DNA of 64,000 bases, from NCBI RefSeq assembly GCF_004014775.2, contig NZ_CP042808.1, positions 2,115,001 through 2,179,000 of the forward strand, written 5' to 3'. Both the position numbers and the translations under genes were made by a program. The stretch is from Acetobacter oryzoeni. GTDB lineage: Bacteria > Pseudomonadota > Alphaproteobacteria > Acetobacterales > Acetobacteraceae. Positions 38,878 to 45,554 of this stretch are shown piece by piece; position 1 is the first letter of the stretch, and every line of letters begins with the position of its first letter. Under the pieces are notes generated by a model. It worked only from the letters and a program-made list of their open reading frames with translations. It was not told the DNA's origin and ran no database searches.

Positions 38878-39812
38878 AGTCCCAAATCCTCCAAGCGCGG
38901 AGCCCCAGCGAATGCCTCTCGAACACGCTCTTGGCGTGGCAGTTGCTGAGAATGGACAATCGTTTTCCTCGGTGCGCGCTCAGCCTCTTTCCGACACCAG
39001 TTGCGCCACGTTGCCTCCCAATCAGACTTTCGGCCCTTGGCTCCCGGTACGGAAATCCAATAATCCCGAAACTGCTCGCCAATGTCCGTTGGGTTCAATC
39101 GCAGGTCAAGCGCAAAGGCCCGCATGGCATCGGTTGGTTTCCAGCCATCAGCAAGCCGAGAGCCGCGACTGTCAGATTTCGATGTCGAAGGGGGACTACA
39201 GGGGGTATCCGAACGTAGTGAGGATATATCTCTACTCTCTACTCTCTTACCTGCGACGAAACGCGTTTCGTCATTTGTTTCACCGTGCGTTTCATTAGTT
39301 GTTTCATCATGTGTTTCAGAAACAGTTTCTGACCGCGTTTCATTCTGCGTTTCGATATTTGGCTGATTACCGCGCTCTTTCTGTTTCGCACGCCATGCTT
39401 TCAGGCGTTCGCGATCAGCTTCACGCTTTTCATCTGACTTTAAGCGCAGGTCAAATTTATCCAGCGCGATCTCGCAAAGCTCTTTATGATAAAGCCTGCC
39501 ATCAGAGCATTTCACAAACCCACGCAAGGCAATTTCTTTTGCTTTGGCCCAGCCACGCTTGTCTGTCCCGAAATCTGCTAGCATTGCTAGTTCAATATCA
39601 TCATCGGGTAAGCTTCCGCATGGAACTTGATACCAAGCCTCCCACCACAACTTCATTGCGGCCATGCCGGCGCGTGGGTTTTCAGAAGCTGCATGCATAT
39701 AGCTAGAGGACTTGAAGTAACGATTTCCATAAAGAGGCATGAAATCATACCCCCTCAAATCGCAATCTGCTGGCGTTAGCGGGTCGGGCATGGTACAGAA
39801 ACTCTCAGCCAT
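38874..39812 (-). CDS. DUF1376-type replication initiation protein
   Basis: 312 residues; GAGGTGAC before the ATG. Residues 25-135 are the DUF1376 domain (FMPLYGNRYFKSS, AAMKLWWEAWYQVPCGSLPDDDIELA, a winged-helix arrangement). Residues about 155-185 are a low-complexity linker with ET every four residues, encoded by the iteron array. The C-terminal domain (FRDYWISVPGAKGRKSDWEATWRNWC) is typical of phage replication initiators of this type. It probably binds the iterons in its own gene and recruits helicase. Confidence 0.75.
   Translation of the reverse strand: MAESFCTMPDPLTPADCDLRGYDFMPLYGNRYFKSSSYMHAASENPRAGMAAMKLWWEAWYQVPCGSLPDDDIELAMLADFGTDKRGWAKAKEIALRGFVKCSDGRLYHKELCEIALDKFDLRLKSDEKREADRERLKAWRAKQKERGNQPNIETQNETRSETVSETHDETTNETHGETNDETRFVAGKRVESRDISSLRSDTPCSPPSTSKSDSRGSRLADGWKPTDAMRAFALDLRLNPTDIGEQFRDYWISVPGAKGRKSDWEATWRNWCRKEAERAPRKTIVHSQQLPRQERVREAFAGAPRLEDLGL
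39255..39360. repeat. eight 12-bp iterons and an 18-bp palindrome: candidate replication origin
   Basis: GTTTC recurs at exactly 12-base steps (39265, 39277, 39289, 39301, 39313, 39325, 39337, 39349), with GTTTCAT or GTTTCGT-like extensions and variable remaining bases. The first copy is part of a perfect palindrome, GACGAAACG/CGTTTCGTC at 39255-39272. A CT-rich AT-leaning stretch follows at about 39220-39250. An origin inside the initiator gene is the layout known from lambda O. Confidence 0.65.
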
Positions 39813-39838
39813 GTCTTGTCACCTCAAGAATTGGTCAG

Positions 39839-39908
39839 AAGGCCGCCCGGTTCCCCCGAACCAGCGGCCTTCGTCATGTTAGCAGGTTTGCGCCCCGTTG
39901 GGTACGGG
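39839..39908 (-). other. two hairpins in the leader of the initiator gene
   Basis: The 121-bp gap between resolvase and initiator holds AAGGCCGC/GCGGCCTT (39839-39846 and 39864-39871) and a second hairpin with CCCCG/CGGGG arms (about 39891-39908). No T tract follows on the minus strand. They could control translation or processing of the initiator mRNA. Confidence 0.4.
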
Positions 39909-39933
39909 GTCGCAGGTGAAAAGTTGCTGATAA

Positions 39934-40356
39934 TCACGGCAATATCTCCGTAATCGTCACCACTGTTTTTTGGTCGCATAAACGGCTTTTGACAGAGCGA
40001 ATATCAAACGTGGCATATTCCGGCCCATCGTCCACAATGAAGCCCAGACCACGTTTATTCCGCACACGCTGGCGGGCTCCCGGCTTCCTTACATTGAGCA
40101 ACTTTGGTGTAGTCAGGCTATCAATCAGGAACTTGGCGCCACCCTGCACGCCGTCATGATCTGGAGTGCCGCAGGAATAGCGCTCAATAGATACATGCGC
40201 TTTCTGAAATGGCTCAGGAACGCGCATGTTAACAGTCGCGCAGGCAACGGCGCGGGCCATCTTCTGGCGCATCCGTGTAAGCGCAAAACGGCTTTGCCCT
40301 ATGCTGTGGTTGAGTAGAGGATAGGGTTCAGGAAGCTCAAAGCGAATTACCCTCAT
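39934..40356 (-). CDS. RusA-like Holliday junction resolvase
   Basis: 140 residues. Conserved acidic positions of the RusA family are visible: DHDG (Asp pair) followed by KFLIDSL and the LGFIVDDGPEYA segment with two Asp. The N-terminal strand FELPEPYPLLN is also typical. It would cut four-way junctions made by RecT-mediated recombination or replication. Four-base overlap with the next gene upstream. Confidence 0.7.
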   Translation of the reverse strand: MRVIRFELPEPYPLLNHSIGQSRFALTRMRQKMARAVACATVNMRVPEPFQKAHVSIERYSCGTPDHDGVQGGAKFLIDSLTTPKLLNVRKPGARQRVRNKRGLGFIVDDGPEYATFDIRSVKSRLCDQKTVVTITEILP

Positions 40357-40556
40357 GCAAACCGTCCTGTGCCATCACGGCGGCGCCCAAGGCGTAACGC
40401 ATTGTTCTGCAAACGGAGCTGCCGGTTTTCTTCACGCAATCTGATGTTTTCAGCATTCCGGCGCGTGACAGCTTCCAGAAAGCGGGCATTTTCTGCCCGC
40501 AGTTGAGTGTTCTCACGCCGGAGTTTAGCGTCTGGGGATAGGAGCGTTTTCAGCAT
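40353..40556 (-). CDS. coiled-coil (leucine-zipper-like) small protein
   Basis: 67 residues from ATG 40556, overlapping the stop of the HNH gene. Nearly the whole length is a heptad repeat rich in Leu, Arg, Glu, Asn (KLRRENTQLRAEN, NIRLREENRQLRLQNNALRL), then a short basic tail. Dimeric coiled coil expected; possibly DNA-binding through the basic end. Role unknown. Confidence 0.6.
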   Translation of the reverse strand: MLKTLLSPDAKLRRENTQLRAENARFLEAVTRRNAENIRLREENRQLRLQNNALRLGRRRDGTGRFA

Positions 40557-41092
40557 GGCTGCACATGCCCCCAAGCTTTCTTTCGAGCAATTCGAATTAT
40601 TTGAGATCGGCATAAATTGAAGCGCTCATCCAGCTCTTTAACTGGTAGCCTGTGCAGCTTCAGGAAACGGTAGCGTTCTCGAATGTATAAAACATCCTCG
40701 TCCGTTATTGTAGCGCGGCCATTCCTGACGCCGACAGCATTCGTGTTGTGCGCAACACGATCCTGCTGATTATCCTTCGCCGAGGCCCATCGGAGATTCC
40801 CGGGTGTATTCAGGAGGCGTGACCCATTGTTGTGCGCCACTTGGTGCAATGGCGTGGGCCGAGGGCCAATAAACGCATCAGCAACCATAAAGTGAGCAAA
40901 TACAGTAATTTTCCGGCCATCCTGCGAATGAATGGAATATTTCAGATAGCCGTCAGCATCTATAATCCCGCGCAGGCGTCGTCCACGCTGGAAGATACCG
41001 TCTCGATCGGCGCGCCTCACATCCCCGCAATCAGACACCTCATAATCAGGATGAGAATTGCTGGTTTTCCAAATAAGGGGTTTCGTATTCAT
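40550..41092 (-). CDS. NUMOD4/HNH homing-type endonuclease
   Basis: 180 residues. NUMOD4-like start (WKTSNSHPDYEVSDCGDVRR), an HNH core (VAHNNGSRLLNTPGNLRWASAKDN, with a preceding His in FAHFMV) and a C-terminal DNA-binding module (ITDEDVLYIRERYR, then an HTH RSQIIRIARKKAWGHV). A full, probably active free-standing homing endonuclease that can spread between phages. Overlaps neighbours by four and seven bases. Confidence 0.85.
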   Translation of the reverse strand: MNTKPLIWKTSNSHPDYEVSDCGDVRRADRDGIFQRGRRLRGIIDADGYLKYSIHSQDGRKITVFAHFMVADAFIGPRPTPLHQVAHNNGSRLLNTPGNLRWASAKDNQQDRVAHNTNAVGVRNGRATITDEDVLYIRERYRFLKLHRLPVKELDERFNLCRSQIIRIARKKAWGHVQPC

Positions 41093-41364
41093 ACACCAAT
41101 CGCCCTTCTATAAATGTCAAGAAGCGTTTCTTGTGTCTCCAAGGCGTCCTTGTCCTTTGTTTGGACAATACGGATAAGCTGACGCAGGACTTTCTTGTCA
41201 AAACCCGCAGAGGCCGCCTCTGTCAGAATGTCTTTCTGGTCAGATGCCAGCGCCTTTTTTTCTTCTTCGAGGCGTATATATCGATCCACAATCGACTGCA
41301 GGCGGTCGGCAGCAATGCCGCCAACGTTGGCAGTCTCATTGTGATCTTTTGGAAATTCAGTCAT
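41089..41364 (-). CDS. GapR-like (DUF2312) DNA-binding protein
   Basis: 91 residues. The signature is complete: GGIAADRLQSIVDRYIRLEE, KKALASDQKDILTEAASAGF and DKKVLRQLIRIV, then the QTLLDIY end. GapR of Caulobacter is an alphaproteobacterial chromatin protein that clamps overtwisted DNA ahead of forks and stimulates topoisomerases. A phage copy beside replication genes may help phage DNA replication or affect host chromatin. Confidence 0.85.
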   Translation of the reverse strand: MTEFPKDHNETANVGGIAADRLQSIVDRYIRLEEEKKALASDQKDILTEAASAGFDKKVLRQLIRIVQTKDKDALETQETLLDIYRRAIGV

Positions 41365-41591
41365 CAGATTTCATCCATCAGGTAATATTCGGCAGGCGGC
41401 TGGATGCGCTTTATTCCGGCGGCGCTGAGAACGCGCTCAGAAAATGGCTTCTTGCCGTTTGTCATTTCGTTAAGGGTTTGCCGAGCAATGCCGACTGATC
41501 TTGCTGCGGCTGATTCTGTTTTGAAACTGTCAGCCCATCGCCTGACAATTCTCAGAACGTCCCCAGACTTCAGACTATTGGAGCGCATCAT
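41364..41591 (-). CDS. XRE-like helix-turn-helix protein
   Basis: 75 residues (ATG 41591 or 41588). The helices 'ESAAARSVGIARQTLNEMTNG' form an HTH with recognition helix around TLNEM. Short regulator of the Cro/CI class, possibly acting on the early operon. Overlaps on both sides. Confidence 0.65.
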   Translation of the reverse strand: MMRSNSLKSGDVLRIVRRWADSFKTESAAARSVGIARQTLNEMTNGKKPFSERVLSAAGIKRIQPPAEYYLMDEI

Positions 41592-42181
41592 GCTGCGGCA
41601 TCCGGATATTGATCATGAATATCCACAAACCTTTTCTTGTGAGGAGGCTTCCCTAATGCCGCTGCGGCCTCGTCAAGCATATCGTCCATGAGCTGAGCTG
41701 CATCACGGCATACACTAACAATTCCTATAAAATGGTGCGACTGAGGCTCTGATTTTCCAGTTATCCAATTTCTTGCCGTTTTTACTGTGCATCCAACGGC
41801 ATGGGCTAAACGCTGCGCTCCGCCTTTTTCTCGCCCGTAACAGTCAAGAAGAACTTTTTGAATTCGTTCTGCATATCGCAAATCAACAGGTTTAATTCTT
41901 TCAAGCGGGAAATCTCTTTCCTTATCGTTCACACATAAATTTTTAGGAAACTCAATGATGAGCATATCCGGATGATAGGAAAACCACTCGCCCTGTTTGC
42001 GATACTCTGAAAAATGTTCATGCAGCCATGCTTCTAAGCCTTTGGTCCCATCAGATGACCTAACAAGGCTTAACGGGACAGGAGAAGCGCTCTGCAAAGT
42101 AGACAGACGTGCAGAAAGGTTTGCTGCATATCCAATCTTCACAAGGCCTAAGCCCTCTGCTTTTACGATATAAACAGTCAT
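41588..42181 (-). CDS. T5orf172/GIY-YIG domain protein with C-terminal HTH
   Basis: 197 residues from ATG 42181. N-terminal 75 residues match the Mug113/T5orf172 branch of GIY-YIG: VYIVKAEGLGLVKIGYA, NLSARLSTLQSASPVPL, LEAWLHEHFSEYRKQGEWF (His and Glu in place). From about 115 there is a HTH-like part (QRLAHAVGCTVKTARNWITGKSEP). A nuclease linked to a DNA-binding domain. Its start overlaps a small gene's stop as ATGA. Confidence 0.7.
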   Translation of the reverse strand: MTVYIVKAEGLGLVKIGYAANLSARLSTLQSASPVPLSLVRSSDGTKGLEAWLHEHFSEYRKQGEWFSYHPDMLIIEFPKNLCVNDKERDFPLERIKPVDLRYAERIQKVLLDCYGREKGGAQRLAHAVGCTVKTARNWITGKSEPQSHHFIGIVSVCRDAAQLMDDMLDEAAAALGKPPHKKRFVDIHDQYPDAAA

Positions 42182-42342
42182 TCTCCACACTCCCTCGCCA
42201 GCCTATCCGCTCGCGCCTGCAATTTATCCGCCTTGGCATTCAGCCATTGGGCAAGTTCTCGGAAATAGAAGGCTCGATTGAGCGCGCGGCAGGCACGCCA
42301 GCGGGTGATACGGATGTGCCATTGGAGGAATAGTCGCCCCAT
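42178..42342 (-). CDS. 54-residue Arg-rich helical protein nested over the 3' end of the next gene
   Basis: ATG 42342, GGGATC upstream, stop overlapping the start at 42181 as ATGA. Composition is Arg/Ala/Leu/Trp (FYFRELAQWLNAKADKLQARADRLA), a strongly amphipathic basic helix. About 100 bases overlap the preceding gene in another frame. Kept because it closes the only gap in the coupling chain; may be a chance frame. Confidence 0.4.
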   Translation of the reverse strand: MGRLFLQWHIRITRWRACRALNRAFYFRELAQWLNAKADKLQARADRLARECGE

Positions 42343-42629
42343 TTGCGATCCCATTCTTCACTTTTGGCGCGATACAGGGCGGCCTGATGTTCAGACCGCG
42401 CACGCATCTGCGCCAGATGATTTCGGTAAAGCCGTTCTACATTCAGGAAAATGTGCGCTGGAATAACGCTCCATTCTCCATAGAACAGCCGCTTTATTTG
42501 CCCTTCCGTCAGCCCAGTCTTGCGGGCGATAGAAGCGAACGATTGCTTCAGGCAGGAGCGCTCTCCGGTTGCGTCAACAACCTCACGCAACTGGCCCTGA
42601 ACCTGCCGTGCAATAGCTTCAGGCGTCAT
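42240..42629 (-). CDS. HTH-containing phage protein
   Basis: 129 residues from ATG 42629 with AAGGGG upstream; a longer frame runs back over a divergent promoter region and is not credible. A helical N-terminus, then SFASIARKTGLTEGQIKRLFYGEW, an HTH-like segment, then 'RNHLAQMRARSEHQAALYRAK', and a Ser/Pro-rich tail. Possible transcription regulator. Divergent from 42728. Confidence 0.6.
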   Translation of the reverse strand: MTPEAIARQVQGQLREVVDATGERSCLKQSFASIARKTGLTEGQIKRLFYGEWSVIPAHIFLNVERLYRNHLAQMRARSEHQAALYRAKSEEWDRKWGDYSSNGTSVSPAGVPAARSIEPSISENLPNG

Positions 42630-42693
42630 GTCGTGACCCCTTTCTGCTCTCACGGAAAACTTTTCTCTCTCCACGGAATTCATCCCTGCCACA

Positions 42694-42716
42694 TTCACGA
42701 TTGTTGAGGTCGTGAA
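42694..42716. promoter_or_regulatory. inverted repeat between divergent genes
   Basis: TTCACGA and TCGTGAA, perfect 7-bp arms with 9 bp between, in the 98-bp gap between the genes starting at 42629 (minus) and 42728 (plus). A nearby pair of CACGGAA boxes lies at about 42650-42677. Candidate operator for a dimer. Confidence 0.45.
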
Positions 42717-42727
42717 CTGGAGAAACG

Positions 42728-42967
42728 ATGAAGAAGGAGACTGAATTCGGAACTGTAGAATTCGGGGGCACATACTCCCCCGATTTGCTGAACGCCTGCG
42801 ATGCAGCGCCAGATATCCCGCACGGCACACCGTTCCTCTGGAACGCCATTGTGCGCAACGCGATCATCTGGGCGCAGCTCAACCCCCACGCTACCATCAG
42901 GCAGCGCGTGCTTTTGCTACAGGACGTAGCCGACAAGCTGGGGGTTGACGCGGCGTGCATTGGGTGA
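42728..42967 (+). CDS. small plus-strand protein inside the minus operon
   Basis: 79 residues, ATG 42728 with GGAGA eight bases upstream. Acidic start, then a helix-rich part (IVRNAIIWAQLNPHATIRQRVLLLQDVADKLG). No recognised family. It stands alone, pointing against the early operon and ending one base before the gene at 42969, so it may be a regulated single gene. Confidence 0.5.
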   Translation: MKKETEFGTVEFGGTYSPDLLNACDAAPDIPHGTPFLWNAIVRNAIIWAQLNPHATIRQRVLLLQDVADKLGVDAACIG

Positions 42968-42968
42968 G

Positions 42969-43451
42969 TTACCAGCCCATACTGGAAGCATACGAATTGC
43001 AGCTATCACAAAGAAAGCGGCACTTATGCGGGGTGGTAAAAACCTTATGGCATCTGCTGCAGGAACGCGTGCGCTTATCTTTCCATGCGTCCTGCTCTTT
43101 TAATTTCCTGCATTCAGCAAGAAGTTCGCGAACTTCACGAACCGAGCAGCCCAGCATTCTGGCCGCGTACGATGGTCCCTTTGCATCAAGACGACACTTA
43201 TCAGCAAACGCTCTCTTCTTGGCGCGTTTCCAGCGTTTGCGTTCTTCTACCGCCTCCTGCGCAGCTATTTCTGCTGATGTTATATTCACTTTAGGGATAC
43301 TGCCTGCTTTACGCAGGTGGGTGATGCGGACGCTCACAGCCCTGTGCGTACGTCCAATTCCCTCGCCAATTTCACGTGCAGTGCGTCCAGAAAGAACACC
43401 CGCAGCTACGGCGCTATCGTCTTCTGGTGTCCATTCATTTCGCCTGCTCAT
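42969..43451 (-). CDS. GcrA/Myb-like DNA-binding protein with zinc-ribbon C-terminus
   Basis: 160 residues from ATG 43451 with GGGAGG upstream. Residues 5-50 form a Myb/SANT- or GcrA-like HTH (EWTPEDDSAVAAGVLSG, AREIGEGIGRTHRAVSVRITHLR); GcrA is an alphaproteobacterial cell-cycle regulator. A second HTH-like segment follows (YAARMLGCSVREVRELLAEC). The end has CSRCHKVFTT and CRFLCDSC, a zinc ribbon. Probably an early regulator. Confidence 0.65.
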   Translation of the reverse strand: MSRRNEWTPEDDSAVAAGVLSGRTAREIGEGIGRTHRAVSVRITHLRKAGSIPKVNITSAEIAAQEAVEERKRWKRAKKRAFADKCRLDAKGPSYAARMLGCSVREVRELLAECRKLKEQDAWKDKRTRSCSRCHKVFTTPHKCRFLCDSCNSYASSMGW

Positions 43452-43912
43452 CACGCACCCTCCCCGTCTGTACGGGTATGCTTCGAGTGCTGATTGACCA
43501 GCACCCGAAGCCCCACCACCATGGTAATCGCCACAACCACCATGGAGATTCGATATGACGAAATTCTTCCTGACTTCGTGGGCCGAAAGACCCATCCCAG
43601 AAAGCGAACGCCTTCATGCGCAAAGGCAGCTGCCTGAAGTGCAAATCGATATAGGATTTTGCCTACTTCGCTCTGGACCTGGTGATGATTTCCAAGAGGC
43701 ATATCGGATGGATGGGAATATTTCCCTTCGGTCCGTAGAGGTTCCCGATATTGGTCCTTACGAACGAGAAAACTGGGTTCGGAATCTGCTCCGTAAAGCT
43801 GTGCAGACAGAGAACGAACCTCCTCGTCTGACATCCAGTCAGGAGCAGTAATAAACCCTGTGAGCGTAGGAATCAGCCTTTCTGGCCGTGGCGTGGCTAT
43901 TCCTGCACTCAT
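43451..43912 (-). CDS. hypothetical protein with C-terminal membrane segment
   Basis: 153 residues from ATG 43912, which overlaps the upstream stop as ATGA. Mostly polar with one hydrophobic helix near the C-terminus (ISMVVVAITMVVGLRVLV) and a charged end, so tail-anchored in the inner membrane. No recognised domain. Confidence 0.5.
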   Translation of the reverse strand: MSAGIATPRPERLIPTLTGFITAPDWMSDEEVRSLSAQLYGADSEPSFLVRKDQYREPLRTEGKYSHPSDMPLGNHHQVQSEVGKILYRFALQAAAFAHEGVRFLGWVFRPTKSGRISSYRISMVVVAITMVVGLRVLVNQHSKHTRTDGEGA

Positions 43913-44472
43913 CGCGTTGCCTCCCCGTCCATACGGTGAGGCATACAAGGCTGCGTGCCCGGCAGGGTGTCTAATGCTACCGTTTCAGCGTGTGGGGGAT
44001 CCGTAATATCCCCCATGCTTTCGCCATCTTTTGAAGAGGATGAAGCCGATGATTGTTGCGAAGAGGGCCGATGGGAAAGAATTTTTCTGCGCAGAAATTC
44101 TTTCTCTAAATCTTCCGGACGAGCCTGAGAAATCGCAGATTGCACAAGTAAAATTGCGCGTTCAAGCACTCGAAGGCGAGCCTGTTTGGTCAATGGATAT
44201 AGAAGCGGAGATTCCACGAACGGGAGTGACAGAATTTTCTCGACGCGGGATCGACGGAATTTCTCAAGAAATTCTAACCCGATTGAAGGATGTTCTGTAC
44301 CAATGGGAAATGCATCAGCATGTGAGTTACTAACCGCCGCTTTGGAAGATCCCGCTAAGTAACCCTCAAACACTGAGGCATCCTCGACTATCCCGGATGC
44401 CTCAGGATTAATACGGGAGCGAGAAAGCTCCATGGCATGAGCTAAGGCCGTTTTACGGATATCTTCAATCAT
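43909..44472 (-). CDS. hypothetical early protein
   Basis: 187 residues: helical with a Ser-rich linker at about 135-150 (QQSSASSSS). No family recognised. It overlaps the P63C gene by four bases, hence co-expressed with the antirepressor. Confidence 0.5.
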   Translation of the reverse strand: MIEDIRKTALAHAMELSRSRINPEASGIVEDASVFEGYLAGSSKAAVSNSHADAFPIGTEHPSIGLEFLEKFRRSRVEKILSLPFVESPLLYPLTKQARLRVLERAILLVQSAISQARPEDLEKEFLRRKILSHRPSSQQSSASSSSKDGESMGDITDPPHAETVALDTLPGTQPCMPHRMDGEATR

Positions 44473-45263
44473 CGCGCCACCTCCTGCGCTGGGGTGCGAG
44501 AAATAGCCAGCAGCGGAGTTTCCGCAAACATGAAGCCAATTTGCGTATCCACTGATGGGAAGGAGCGATTGAACATGTCATCGAAATGAGAAATCGAAAC
44601 TGCGTTGGCGAGTAATGCACCAACTTTGTCGATATGTTGCCTTAAGCGAGGCATATGCTTCTCCCTAAGCACCTGATGATGCTTGTGAGCGCGTACATGT
44701 TCCTCATCTGCTGGGTTGGCGCTGCGTATGGCATCTAAGCCAAGCGCTCCAAACAGAAATTGATACACGTAGCGATTGATGAAATGAGAGCAGTTAGAGT
44801 GATTGCCAATGGCTGGACGCCGCAACCCAAGAACACGATGCAGTTCAATAAAGAACGTAGCGGGATATTCCCGCTGCCACTGGCGCACCTGATCGTTAAT
44901 GAGTTGAAGACGGAAGAACTCAGGAAGCGGAAGATGTCGTTCTGTCTTGCGGCGCAGGGCCACAAAAGCCTTAGTCAGAAGAATAGCTATTTGACGCGCT
45001 TCTGGTGTATCTGCTCGGTAGGTCATGTGAACGGCTTGCCGCTCTGTCAACCAGTAGATTTTCTCGGGGCGACCACCAGAGGACTTTTGCGCCACACTGA
45101 CGCAAAAGTCGAGTTCCTTTATATCATCAAGGTTTTTCCGAATTGCTTTTCGAAAGTTACGCACTTCGACGTAACCAAGATGCTTGGAAAGCTCCACATC
45201 ACTGATGCGCAGTTCGCCATCGTCCTGCCGCTCAATCTTGAAGGGAATGATGTCGGCAGTCAT
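44469..45263 (-). CDS. P63C-domain phage antirepressor-like protein
   Basis: 264 residues. N-terminal Bro/Rha-type part (ELSKHLGYVEVRNFRKAIRKN, 'IYWLTERQAVHMTYRADTPEA'), and a C-terminal P63C domain (EYPATFFIELHRVLGL, HFINRYVYQFLF). Such proteins act as antirepressors or regulators in temperate phages. Second gene of the cro operon, so it appears early after derepression and can keep the lytic state. It is the second antirepressor-type gene in this phage. Confidence 0.78.
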   Translation of the reverse strand: MTADIIPFKIERQDDGELRISDVELSKHLGYVEVRNFRKAIRKNLDDIKELDFCVSVAQKSSGGRPEKIYWLTERQAVHMTYRADTPEARQIAILLTKAFVALRRKTERHLPLPEFFRLQLINDQVRQWQREYPATFFIELHRVLGLRRPAIGNHSNCSHFINRYVYQFLFGALGLDAIRSANPADEEHVRAHKHHQVLREKHMPRLRQHIDKVGALLANAVSISHFDDMFNRSFPSVDTQIGFMFAETPLLAISRTPAQEVAR

Positions 45264-45469
45264 TGGGCGGCATCCCTTACTGGGGTGCGCTTGAGAGATG
45301 CGACATATCTTTTGGCAGCTTCTATAGAAGCTAGCGTCACGTTCCCTGTGCGCAAACGAGACATAAATTTCGGATTTCCTGTAGCACCAAGGCTAAAGGC
45401 GCGATCAGAGAGAGACCTCTCTTTCTGGACGGTCTCGATCTCTTTCAGAAGTGAAGTGCGTATCGACAT
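45260..45469 (-). CDS. Cro-like repressor
   Basis: 69 residues, small HTH protein (KERSLSDRAFSLGATGNPKFMSRLRTG, with the turn at GATGNP) followed by a helix. It diverges from the repressor gene. The ATG at 45469 directly abuts operator O1, with no room for a ribosome site, so the mRNA is probably leaderless. Overlaps the antirepressor gene by four bases. Confidence 0.7.
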   Translation of the reverse strand: MSIRTSLLKEIETVQKERSLSDRAFSLGATGNPKFMSRLRTGNVTLASIEAAKRYVASLKRTPVRDAAQ

Positions 45470-45554
45470 AGGACATATATGTCCTATTCCTCTTACGGAA
45501 GCAAGGACATTCTTGTCCCGTGAAAGCTAACCCGTTTCAGGGCATAATTGTCCC
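45470..45554. promoter_or_regulatory. tripartite operator between cro and repressor (O1, O2, O3)
   Basis: Three related 16-bp palindromes: AGGACATATATGTCCT (45470-45485), AGGACATTCTTGTCCC (45504-45519) and AGGGCATAATTGTCCC (45539-45554), starting 34 and 35 bp apart. Consensus AGGRCAT-N3-TGTCCY. O1 ends at the cro ATG and O3 at the repressor ATG. -10-like hexamers lie in their centres (TATATG on the minus strand in O1; CATAAT in O3), so bound repressor covers the promoters. Confidence 0.8.

Noticed and set aside
39265..39360. 12-bp repeats as a CRISPR or transposon end array
   Set aside because: Only five to seven bases are fixed per unit and the array lies in a coding frame of a replication initiator; iterons explain it better.
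39839..39871. Hairpin before the initiator gene as a terminator
   Set aside because: Good 8-bp stem but no T run on the minus strand, and the genes on both sides are expected to be co-transcribed.
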